Source: Solirubrobacterales bacterium
Lineage (GTDB): Bacteria > Actinomycetota > Thermoleophilia > Solirubrobacterales > Solirubrobacteraceae
NCBI GenBank assembly: GCA_025964075.1
Contig: JAOPZQ010000489.1
Coordinates: forward strand, 1-6,720
DNA length: 6,720 bases
Direction of reading: 5' to 3'
The notes beneath the pieces were generated by a model. That model saw only the letters and a program-made list of their open reading frames with translations. It ran no database searches and was not told the DNA's origin. Positions 1 to 5,210 of the stretch are shown here, piece by piece (position 1 is the stretch's first letter; every line of letters begins with the position of its first letter). The translations under genes and the position numbers were made by a program.

Positions 1-283
1 CCTTGCAGCCGGGCGTCTTCGCCGCGCGAGCCTTCTGCTCGGCGGTGATCTCCGTGAACTTGCTCGCCTTGTCCTTCGTGTAGTGGTAGTGCTTGGCCCG
101 ATTTGCGTTGAGGAAGTCGCTCGGATAGAGGGCCGGGCAGATCGTGGCGAGCTGCTGGTCGTCGAGCTTCGGGTAGGCGAGGAGGAACCCCTTGCGCGCC
201 TTCTGGTCAGCGGTCTGCGTCCCGCCGCAGCCGGTGAGCGCGACGAGGACGAAGACTCCGAGGAGGGGGAGGAGGCGACGCAC
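1..283 (-). CDS. Small predicted lipoprotein, C-terminus cut by window edge
   Basis: Translation from the GTG at 283 gives 94 residues and runs off the left edge. Residues 1-18 are a typical lipoprotein signal: RR at 2-3, a hydrophobic stretch (LLPLLGVFVLVAL), then the lipobox LTGC with Cys19 as the lipidated residue. The product is therefore probably anchored on the outer face of the membrane. The mature part seen is hydrophilic and Lys-rich, with a YHY motif at 66-68 and two further cysteines (C49, C93) that could form a disulfide. I do not recognise the family and assign no function. The start is fairly secure: the only in-frame codons upstream before a stop are four sense codons, then the tetR TAG itself. 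The gene starts 12 nt after tetR on the same strand, so the two are probably co-transcribed. No clear ribosome binding site is seen. Confidence 0.72.
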   Translation of the reverse strand, partial: MRRLLPLLGVFVLVALTGCGGTQTADQKARKGFLLAYPKLDDQQLATICPALYPSDFLNANRAKHYHYTKDKASKFTEITAEQKARAAKTPGCK

Positions 284-295
284 GGACGGAGCAGC

Positions 296-898
296 CTAGC
301 GAGCGCGGCGCTCGACGGGCGGTCGCATCCCGTCGAGGACGAGCGTGAAGTAGCGCCGCGCGGGGTCCTCGCCCCGGTACCAGCTCTCCGCGTGCTTGAC
401 GGCGCCGAGGCCGCACATGAGGACGCCGACGTCGTCCGCGCAGAGCTCCTCACGCACGGCGCCGGCCGCCCGGGCGCGATCGATCAGCTCGTCCACCACG
501 ACGCAGAGCTCGTCGACGAGCCGGTGCTTGACCTCGGAGATCTCCTTTGCGTCGCCGAGGATGTCGAACATCCGGTCGCGGCTGTGGGCTTCGAAGCAGT
601 ACTCGAGATGGTCGAAGAAGGCCCGGCCCGGGTCGGGGGACTCGAGCGCCGCGGTGGCGTTCGCGATGAGATCGCCGAAGTGCTCGGCCACGAGCGCCTC
701 GATCAGCCCCCGCTTGGTGGGGAAGTGCCGGTAGACGGTGCCGACCCCGACCCCGGCCCGGCGGGCGATGTCCTCGACCTGGGCCTCGATCCCGTGCTCG
801 GCGAAGGCGGCGCGGGTCGCCGCGAGGACCTTGACGCGGTTCCGGACGGCGTCGGCGCGAGGGGCCCTGGGGGCGTCAGACGTTGTGGTCACAGCCAT
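296..898 (-). CDS. TetR/AcrR-family transcriptional repressor
   Basis: This 200-residue protein has the normal TetR length. After an Arg-rich N-terminal tail (1-20), the DNA-binding domain covers about residues 20-68. The helix-turn-helix at about 41-60 has the family signature VEDIARRAGVGVGTVYRHFP, followed by TKRGLIEAL. The rest (about 70-195) is a helical ligand-binding and dimerisation domain with two cysteines near its centre (C132, C153) and another at C162; the ligand is unknown. It is divergent from a DHA2 exporter with a 65-bp gap containing palindromes, so the usual expectation is that it represses the exporter and itself, and is released by an exported compound; this is inference. 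The ATG at 898 is chosen because it leaves a complete tail before the HTH domain and because the exporter -35 element begins there. No good Shine-Dalgarno is present. The lipoprotein gene follows 12 nt downstream. Confidence 0.93.
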   Translation of the reverse strand: MAVTTTSDAPRAPRADAVRNRVKVLAATRAAFAEHGIEAQVEDIARRAGVGVGTVYRHFPTKRGLIEALVAEHFGDLIANATAALESPDPGRAFFDHLEYCFEAHSRDRMFDILGDAKEISEVKHRLVDELCVVVDELIDRARAAGAVREELCADDVGVLMCGLGAVKHAESWYRGEDPARRYFTLVLDGMRPPVERRAR

Positions 899-926
899 TG
901 AAAACGGAACCTGGATTCCGTATGTT
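898..926 (+). promoter_or_regulatory. Predicted promoter of the MFS exporter
   Basis: A sigma70-type promoter is readable: -35 TTGAAA at 898-903 (five of six consensus bases), a 17-bp spacer at 904-920, and -10 TATGTT at 921-926 (four of six). Transcription would begin near 933, leaving a leader of about 31 nt before the ATG at 964. The spacer is almost exactly filled by the left palindrome, so a bound repressor would block RNA polymerase. The -35 overlaps the first base of the tetR start codon. The promoter elements are seen; use and start site are inferred. Confidence 0.6.
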
Positions 927-945
927 AACCGGAACCCGAACTCCG
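905..945. promoter_or_regulatory. Twin imperfect palindromes, likely TetR operators
   Basis: Two 16-bp boxes, CGGAACCTGGATTCCG (905-920) and CGGAACCCGAACTCCG (930-945), are identical at 13 of 16 positions and start 25 bp apart. The first is a good palindrome: arms ACGGAA/TTCCGT at 904-921, 14 of 18 positions symmetric. The second keeps only CGGA/TCCG arms. The half-sites alternate in orientation, so TTCCG (916-920) and CGGAA (930-934) also form an inverted pair around TATGTTAAC. The left box fills the spacer of the exporter promoter, and the right box covers both predicted transcription starts. TetR repressors generally bind such palindromes as dimers next to their own gene; that this TetR binds here is inference. 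Confidence 0.58.
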
Positions 946-951
946 AATCCC

Positions 952-957
952 ATTATA
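952..957 (-). promoter_or_regulatory. Predicted -10 element of the tetR promoter
   Basis: Read on the minus strand, this is a perfect TATAAT. It is unusual in such GC-rich DNA and lies in the only intergenic gap near tetR. Transcription would start around 945 and give a tetR leader of about 47 nt that includes both palindromes. No convincing -35 is found at 16-19 bp: candidates such as ACGTTC at 980-975 match poorly and lie inside the first codons of the exporter gene. The promoter may depend mainly on the -10, or have an atypical -35. Confidence 0.5.
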
Positions 958-963
958 GGTCCC

Positions 964-2427
964 ATGTCACCAGAGAACGTAAGTACGCCCGCACCCGGCC
1001 GCTGGACCGCGCTGATCCTCCTCGCCGGGGTGCAGTTCATGGTCGTCCTCGACGCTTCCATTGTGAACGTCGCCCTGCCGACGATCAAGAACTCCCTGCA
1101 CTTCTCGCAGGACAACCTCCAATGGGTCGTCAACGCCTACACGCTGACCTTCGGCGGCTTCCTGCTCCTCGGCGGGCGCGTCGCGGACCTGCTCGGACGC
1201 CGGAAGGTGTTCATGGTGGGGCTGACGCTGTTCGCCGTCGCGTCGCTTGCGGGCGGCCTGTCACCGTCCACCGGCTTCCTCACCGCCGCCCGCGCGGTGC
1301 AGGGCCTCGGCGCCGCGATCGTCTCCCCGGCCGCCCTGGCGATCGTCACGACGACGTTCACCGAGGGCTCCGAGCGCAACAAGGCGCTCGGGATCTGGGG
1401 AGCGGTGGCCGGCGCCGGCGGCGCGGCCGGCGTGCTGCTCGGCGGCATCCTCACCAGCGGCCTCGGCTGGGAGTGGGTCTTCTTCGTCAACGTTCCGATC
1501 GGCGCTCTCGCCGTCTTCCTGGCGCCGCGCCTGCTGCGCGAGAGCCGTCTGCCGGAGCGCTCCTCGATCGACGTCGCCGGCGCGCTGACGATCACCGCGG
1601 GGCTCGTCGTCCTCGTCTACGGCCTCGTCAACACCGAGCACCACGGCTGGGGCTCGACGCGGACCATCGTCACGCTCGCGATCGCCGTCGCGCTGATCGC
1701 CGCGTTCGTGGTCATCGAGCAGCGCCGTCGCGATCCGCTCATCCGGCTCGGCATCTTCCGGAACCGCAGCGTGACGAGCTCCAACGTCGTCGGGCTCCTC
1801 GTGGGCGCGTCGCTGTTCTCGATGTTCTTCTTCATCTCGCTCTACCTCCAGCAGGTGCTGGGCTACTCGGCGTTGCGCTCCGGCGTCTCGTACCTGCCGC
1901 TGGCGGTCGGCATCATCGTTGCCGCGGGGACGGCGTCGCAGCTCGTCACGCGGCTCGGGCCCAAGCCCGTGCTCGTATTCGGCCTGCTCCTCGTGAGCGT
2001 CGGGCTGATCCTGTTCACGGGCGTCTCGCCGCACGGCTCCTTCGGCTCCGACGTGCTGCTGCCCTCGGTGGTGGTGGCGTTCGGCCTCGGCTTCGCCTTC
2101 GTGCCGCTGACGATCAGCGCCGTCGCGGGCGTGGCGGGCAGCGAGGCGGGGCTCGCATCGGGGCTCATCAACACCGCACAGCAGGTCGGCGGCGCCCTCG
2201 GCCTGGCGGTCCTCTCGACGATCGCCAACACGCGCACGAACCACGTGCTGGCCTCGGCGCACGGGCGCCCCGACGTCAAGAACGCGCTGACCGAGGGCTT
2301 CAAGTCGGCCTTCACCGTGGGCGCCGGGTTCGCGATCGCGGGAGTGGTGCTCGCCCTGCTGGTCGTCCGCCACGTGCCGCCCTCCGAGGTCGCGGCGGAC
2401 GGGGTGCCCGTGGCCGCCGGGGCGTAA
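964..2427 (+). CDS. DHA2-family MFS drug/proton antiporter (EmrB/QacA type)
   Basis: This 487-residue integral membrane protein matches the length of the 14-helix DHA2 exporters, which expel drugs or other small molecules in exchange for protons. Family motifs are visible. The acidic first-helix motif LDASIVNVALPTI is at 29-41. Motif A, GGRVADLLGRRK, at 70-81 lies in the loop between helices 2 and 3. Motif B is around ARAVQGLGAAIVSP at 109-122, and the Gly-rich motif C of antiporters is at about 143-163. Hydrophobic helices continue to about residue 469, followed by a short cytoplasmic tail. The ATG at 964 is preferred because it gives the usual short N-terminus, follows a weak AGG at 957-959, and lies downstream of the predicted promoter. 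In-frame ATGs at 883 and 922 fall within tetR or the promoter. A cupin gene follows after 11 bp. The substrate cannot be told from sequence. Confidence 0.95.
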   Translation: MSPENVSTPAPGRWTALILLAGVQFMVVLDASIVNVALPTIKNSLHFSQDNLQWVVNAYTLTFGGFLLLGGRVADLLGRRKVFMVGLTLFAVASLAGGLSPSTGFLTAARAVQGLGAAIVSPAALAIVTTTFTEGSERNKALGIWGAVAGAGGAAGVLLGGILTSGLGWEWVFFVNVPIGALAVFLAPRLLRESRLPERSSIDVAGALTITAGLVVLVYGLVNTEHHGWGSTRTIVTLAIAVALIAAFVVIEQRRRDPLIRLGIFRNRSVTSSNVVGLLVGASLFSMFFFISLYLQQVLGYSALRSGVSYLPLAVGIIVAAGTASQLVTRLGPKPVLVFGLLLVSVGLILFTGVSPHGSFGSDVLLPSVVVAFGLGFAFVPLTISAVAGVAGSEAGLASGLINTAQQVGGALGLAVLSTIANTRTNHVLASAHGRPDVKNALTEGFKSAFTVGAGFAIAGVVLALLVVRHVPPSEVAADGVPVAAGA

Positions 2428-2438
2428 CCTCTCCGCGC

Positions 2439-2822
2439 ATGTCCGACTACGCGATCGCGAACCTCAAGGACGTCGACGACTCCGCGGGGCACAGGGCCCC
2501 CGACATCGAGGCCCGCTTCGGGCGCAAGCACCTGGATTCCCGGGAGCTCGGCGTGAGCTACTTCCGCTACGGGCCCGGCTACCGCTCTCCGATGGGCCAC
2601 CACCACAAGGTGCAGGAGGAGGCCTACGTGGTCGTCGGCGGCTCCGGACGGATGCGGCTCGACGAGGAGATCGTCGAGCTGCGCCAGTGGGACGCCGTCC
2701 GCGTCGCGCCCGAGGTCGTCCGCGGCTTCGAGGGAGGGCCCGAGGGCCTGGAGATCATCGCCGTCGGCGGGGAGAAGCCGGAGGGCGGCGACGGCGTCGC
2801 GGTCGAGGACTGGTGGACCTAG
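2439..2822 (+). CDS. Small single-domain cupin protein
   Basis: The product is 127 residues, a normal size for a one-domain cupin (a small beta-barrel). Cupin motif 1 is seen as GHHHKVQEEAYVVVGGSG at 53-70, giving candidate metal ligands among His54-56 and Glu60/61. This is followed by RMRLDEEIVELRQWDAVRV, the strand and turn leading into motif 2. In motif 2 the usual PxGxxH reads PEVVRGFEGG (91-100), so the third metal-binding His is replaced, most likely by Phe97 or a neighbour. Metal binding may be altered or absent, and a sensor or small-molecule binder is as likely as an enzyme. It starts 11 bp after the exporter stop with no good ribosome binding site, so it is probably translated from the same message and may serve the same stress or substrate. 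No specific reaction is claimed. Confidence 0.86.
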   Translation: MSDYAIANLKDVDDSAGHRAPDIEARFGRKHLDSRELGVSYFRYGPGYRSPMGHHHKVQEEAYVVVGGSGRMRLDEEIVELRQWDAVRVAPEVVRGFEGGPEGLEIIAVGGEKPEGGDGVAVEDWWT

Positions 2823-2831
2823 CCACAGGGG

Positions 2832-4793
2832 CTAGTCCCCCAGTGACGCGGCGAGCTCGGCCGGCTCGGTGACCGGGCGCTGGCAGACGAAGCGCTCGCA
2901 GACGTAGGCGGCGGCGCGGCCGTCGACCGGCTCGCGGCCCTCGAGGAGCGGCACGCCATCCGGGGCGCCCCCCGCGAGCACCGTCGTCGGGCGGAACCGG
3001 GCGCGCACCGTGCGCAGGAGCGGCTCGGGGTCCCGGCCCACGATCGCCACCTCGCGCACGGGGCCGGCCGCGAAGCTCAGGGCCTGCAGCAGGTGGCCGA
3101 AGGCGCTGGGGTGGCGGGTGGCGACCGGATGGACGAGGTCGAGTACGGAGCGGCCGGCGTCGTCGTAGCGCGCGTCGCCGGTGAGCGCGCCGAGGCGCAG
3201 CAGGCCCAGCGCCGCCGAGGAGCTGCCCGAGGGGATCGGGTGATCCTCGAGGTCCTTGCGCCGCGCGACCAGCGCCTCGTGGTCGTCCGCCGTCGTGAAG
3301 AAGCCGCCGTGCTCCGGGTCGGCGAAGCGCTCGAGCAGCACGTCGCCGAGCGCGCGCGCCTCGGCGAACCAGCCGGGGTCGAACGTCGCCTCGTACAGGG
3401 TCAGGAGCGCCTCGAGGAGGAATGCATGGTCCTCCAGGTAGGCGGGGAGGCGGCCGACGCCGACGTTGTAGGTGCGCAGGAGGCGACGGTCCGCGTCCCG
3501 GAGGTCGCGGAGCACGAACTCGGCCGCGGCGGTCGCGGCCGCGACGTAGTCGGCGCGCTCGAGCACGGCGCCGGCGTCGGCGAGCGCGGAGATCATCAGC
3601 GCGTTCCACGCCGTCAGGCGCTTGTCGTCGAGGCCGGGGCGGACGCGCTCGGCCCGGGCGGCGAGCAGGCGGCCGCGGATCTCGGCGAGCCGCTCCGGCT
3701 CGAACCCGGCGTGCGTGAGGATGTTCGTGCCCTCGAAGTTGCCCTGCTCGGTGACGCCGAAGTGGGCGATCGCCTCCTCGGCCAGCTCGTCGTCGGCGAG
3801 CGCCGCCCGGATCTCGTCCGGCGTCCACACGTAGTAGCGGCCCTCGACGCCCTCGGAATCGGCGTCGAGCGCCGAGAGGAAGCCGCCCTCCGGCCCCCGC
3901 ATCTCCCGGAGCCCCCAGTCCAGGGTCTCCTCGGCGACGCGCCGCAGGAACGGGTCGCCGGTCACCTGGAACCCGTGCAGGTAGGCGCGGGCGAGGAGCG
4001 CGTTGTCGTAGAGCATCTTCTCGAAGTGCGGCACGGTCCAGGTCGCGTCGACGGCGTAGCGAGCGAACCCACCGCCGATCTGGTCGTAGATCCCGCCGCG
4101 CGCCATCGCGGTCAGCGTCCCGATCGCCATGCCGGTCTCCCCGCGACCGAGGAGGAACTCGATCGTCGACGCGGGCGGGAACTTGGGCGCGCCGCCGAAG
4201 CCGCCGTGCGTCTCGTCGTAGGCGTCGGCGAGCGCGCTCACCGCCTCGTCGAGCGCCGCCGGCTCGAGGGCGCGGCCGCTCGGCTGGAGGCTCGCCGTCG
4301 CCGCGAGGCGCTCGCGAATGCGCTCGCCCTGGTCGACGATCTCCTCGCGGCGCTCGTTCCACGCGTCCGACACCGCCTGCAGGATCTGGGTCCAGCTCGG
4401 CATGCCGTGGCGCGGCTCGGGCGGGAAGTACGTGCCCGCGTAGAACGGGACCTGCTCGGGCGTCGCGAACGCGTTGAGCGGCCAGCCGCCGCGGCCGGTC
4501 ATCGCCTGCACGGCGTCCATGTAGATCGCGTCGACGTCGGGCCGCTCCTCCCGGTCGACCTTGATCGGCACGAACAGCCGGTTCATCAGCGCCGCCGTCT
4601 CCGGGTCCTCGAAGGACTCGCGCTCCATCACGTGGCACCAGTGACAGGCGGAGTAGCCGATCGAGATGAGCAGCGGCACGTCGCGCTCCCGTGCCTCGGC
4701 CAGCGCCTCGGGTCCCCACGCCTGCCAGTCGACGGGGTTGTCCTGGTGCTGGAGCAGGTAGGGCGAGGTCTCGCGGGCGAGGCGGTTCGCCAT
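2832..4793 (-). CDS. Thioredoxin-fold DUF255 protein (YyaL/SPATA20-like)
   Basis: This 653-residue protein belongs to the widespread family with an N-terminal thioredoxin-like domain (DUF255, COG1331) and a long all-helical six-hairpin-glycosidase-like region. N-terminal hallmarks are SPYLLQHQDNPVDW (10-23), the CxxC site in ACHWCHVM with Cys50 and Cys53 (49-56), VDREERPD (79-86), GRGGWPLN (100-107) and FYAGTYFPP (117-125). The later domain carries HGGFGGAPKFP (196-206), GGGFARYAVD (240-249), PHFEKMLYDNA (255-265) and DDKRLTAWNALM (389-400). The C-terminus has a CxxxxC pair (Cys632, Cys637). No signal peptide is seen, so it is probably cytoplasmic. Its substrate is not established; a redox or carbohydrate-linked role is inferred from the folds. 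The start MANRLARE at 4793 matches how family members begin; an in-frame ATG at 4826 would add 11 residues overlapping ridA. It is intact, of normal length, and divergent from ridA. Confidence 0.95.
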   Translation of the reverse strand: MANRLARETSPYLLQHQDNPVDWQAWGPEALAEARERDVPLLISIGYSACHWCHVMERESFEDPETAALMNRLFVPIKVDREERPDVDAIYMDAVQAMTGRGGWPLNAFATPEQVPFYAGTYFPPEPRHGMPSWTQILQAVSDAWNERREEIVDQGERIRERLAATASLQPSGRALEPAALDEAVSALADAYDETHGGFGGAPKFPPASTIEFLLGRGETGMAIGTLTAMARGGIYDQIGGGFARYAVDATWTVPHFEKMLYDNALLARAYLHGFQVTGDPFLRRVAEETLDWGLREMRGPEGGFLSALDADSEGVEGRYYVWTPDEIRAALADDELAEEAIAHFGVTEQGNFEGTNILTHAGFEPERLAEIRGRLLAARAERVRPGLDDKRLTAWNALMISALADAGAVLERADYVAAATAAAEFVLRDLRDADRRLLRTYNVGVGRLPAYLEDHAFLLEALLTLYEATFDPGWFAEARALGDVLLERFADPEHGGFFTTADDHEALVARRKDLEDHPIPSGSSSAALGLLRLGALTGDARYDDAGRSVLDLVHPVATRHPSAFGHLLQALSFAAGPVREVAIVGRDPEPLLRTVRARFRPTTVLAGGAPDGVPLLEGREPVDGRAAAYVCERFVCQRPVTEPAELAASLGD

Positions 4794-4817
4794 CGGCTTG
4801 AGAGTAGCCTGAGCGCC
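4794..4817. promoter_or_regulatory. Candidate bidirectional leaderless promoter (DUF255 gene / ridA)
   Basis: The whole gap between the two divergent ATGs is 24 bp. On the plus strand, TAGCCT at 4805-4810 is followed by exactly 7 nt and the ridA ATG (4818). On the minus strand, TACTCT at 4806-4801 is followed by exactly 7 nt and the DUF255 gene ATG (4793). Both fit TAnnnT and share the central TA at 4805-4806. Leaderless actinobacterial messages typically have a TAnnnT box about 7 nt before the start codon, and neither gene has a Shine-Dalgarno. No convincing -35 hexamer is found at 15-19 bp for either box. Promoter activity is inference. Confidence 0.42.
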
Positions 4818-5210
4818 ATGTCCCATCACCGCGAATCCGTGACCGCGATGAACGCCCCCGCCGCCATCGGCCCCTACAGCCACGCCGTGCGCGCGGGCGG
4901 CCTGCTCTTCTGCTCCGGCCAGATCCCGCTCGACCCGGTCAGCGGCGAGCTCGTCGGCGACACGCCGGCCGAGCAGACGCGGCGCTGCCTCGACAACCTC
5001 GCGGCGGTGTGCGAGGCGGCCGGGACGACGCTCGCCGACGCGGTCCGGCTGACGGTCTACATGACCGACCTGGGCGCGTTCGCCGAGCTCAACGAGGCCT
5101 ACGCGGCGTACTTCCAATCCGAGCCCCCGGCGCGCGTGGCGATCGGCGTCGCCGCCCTCCCGAAGGGCGCGCAGGTGGAGATCGACGCGGTGGTGGCGCT
5201 GAGCGGATGA
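4818..5210 (+). CDS. ridA: RidA family reactive intermediate (enamine/imine) deaminase
   Basis: This 130-residue protein has the full RidA/YjgF/UK114 length. It hydrolyses 2-aminoacrylate and 2-aminocrotonate type enamines/imines, released by PLP-dependent serine/threonine dehydratases, to 2-keto acids and ammonia, protecting other PLP enzymes. Family hallmarks are APAAIGPYSHAV (13-24), SGQIPLDP (33-40), NLAAVCEAAGTTLADAVRLTVY (60-81, beginning at Asn60) and the closing VEIDAVVAL (120-128). Arg106 in PPARVAIG corresponds to the arginine that binds the substrate carboxylate (Arg105 in E. coli RidA); Tyr20, Asn92 and Glu121 are also the expected conserved residues. The ATG at 4818 is favoured because the family has about 12 residues before APAAIGPYS; an internal ATG at 4848 would remove the first strand. 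The stop overlaps the ilvA start (ATGA, 5207-5210), so the two are translationally coupled. The protein is expected to be a cytosolic trimer. Confidence 0.94.
   Translation: MSHHRESVTAMNAPAAIGPYSHAVRAGGLLFCSGQIPLDPVSGELVGDTPAEQTRRCLDNLAAVCEAAGTTLADAVRLTVYMTDLGAFAELNEAYAAYFQSEPPARVAIGVAALPKGAQVEIDAVVALSG

Noticed and set aside
83..901. 272-codon plus-strand open frame across the lipoprotein and tetR region.
   Set aside because: Antisense to the lipoprotein and TetR genes, acidic low-complexity composition, no recognisable domain, and no promoter or ribosome binding site.
883..963. N-terminal extension of the exporter from the ATG at 883 or 922.
   Set aside because: The extension is polar and unlike the family, overlaps the tetR start and covers the promoter and palindromes; the ATG at 922 lies within the -10 element.
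1261..2373. 370-codon minus-strand open frame opposite the MFS exporter.
   Set aside because: Composition is mainly Arg, Glu, Asp and Ala, as expected antisense to a GC-rich membrane protein gene; no motifs.
2820..2841. Possible bidirectional terminator between the cupin and DUF255 genes (TAGCC/GGCTA or GGGG/CCCC hairpins).
   Set aside because: Stems are only 4-5 bp and no T-tract follows on either strand; the first stem mainly reflects the two TAG stops facing each other.
2755..4719. 654-codon minus-strand open frame overlapping the DUF255 gene in another frame.
   Set aside because: Extreme Arg/Ala/Gly/Pro content with no family motif; the neighbouring frame carries the complete DUF255 signature.
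3093..4817. Very long plus-strand open frame running through the DUF255 gene into ridA.
   Set aside because: It is antisense to a well-conserved gene, is rich in Arg, Glu, Val and Gly without domain motifs, and arises because stop codons are rare in GC-rich antisense frames. Only the part from 4818 is recognisable protein (RidA).
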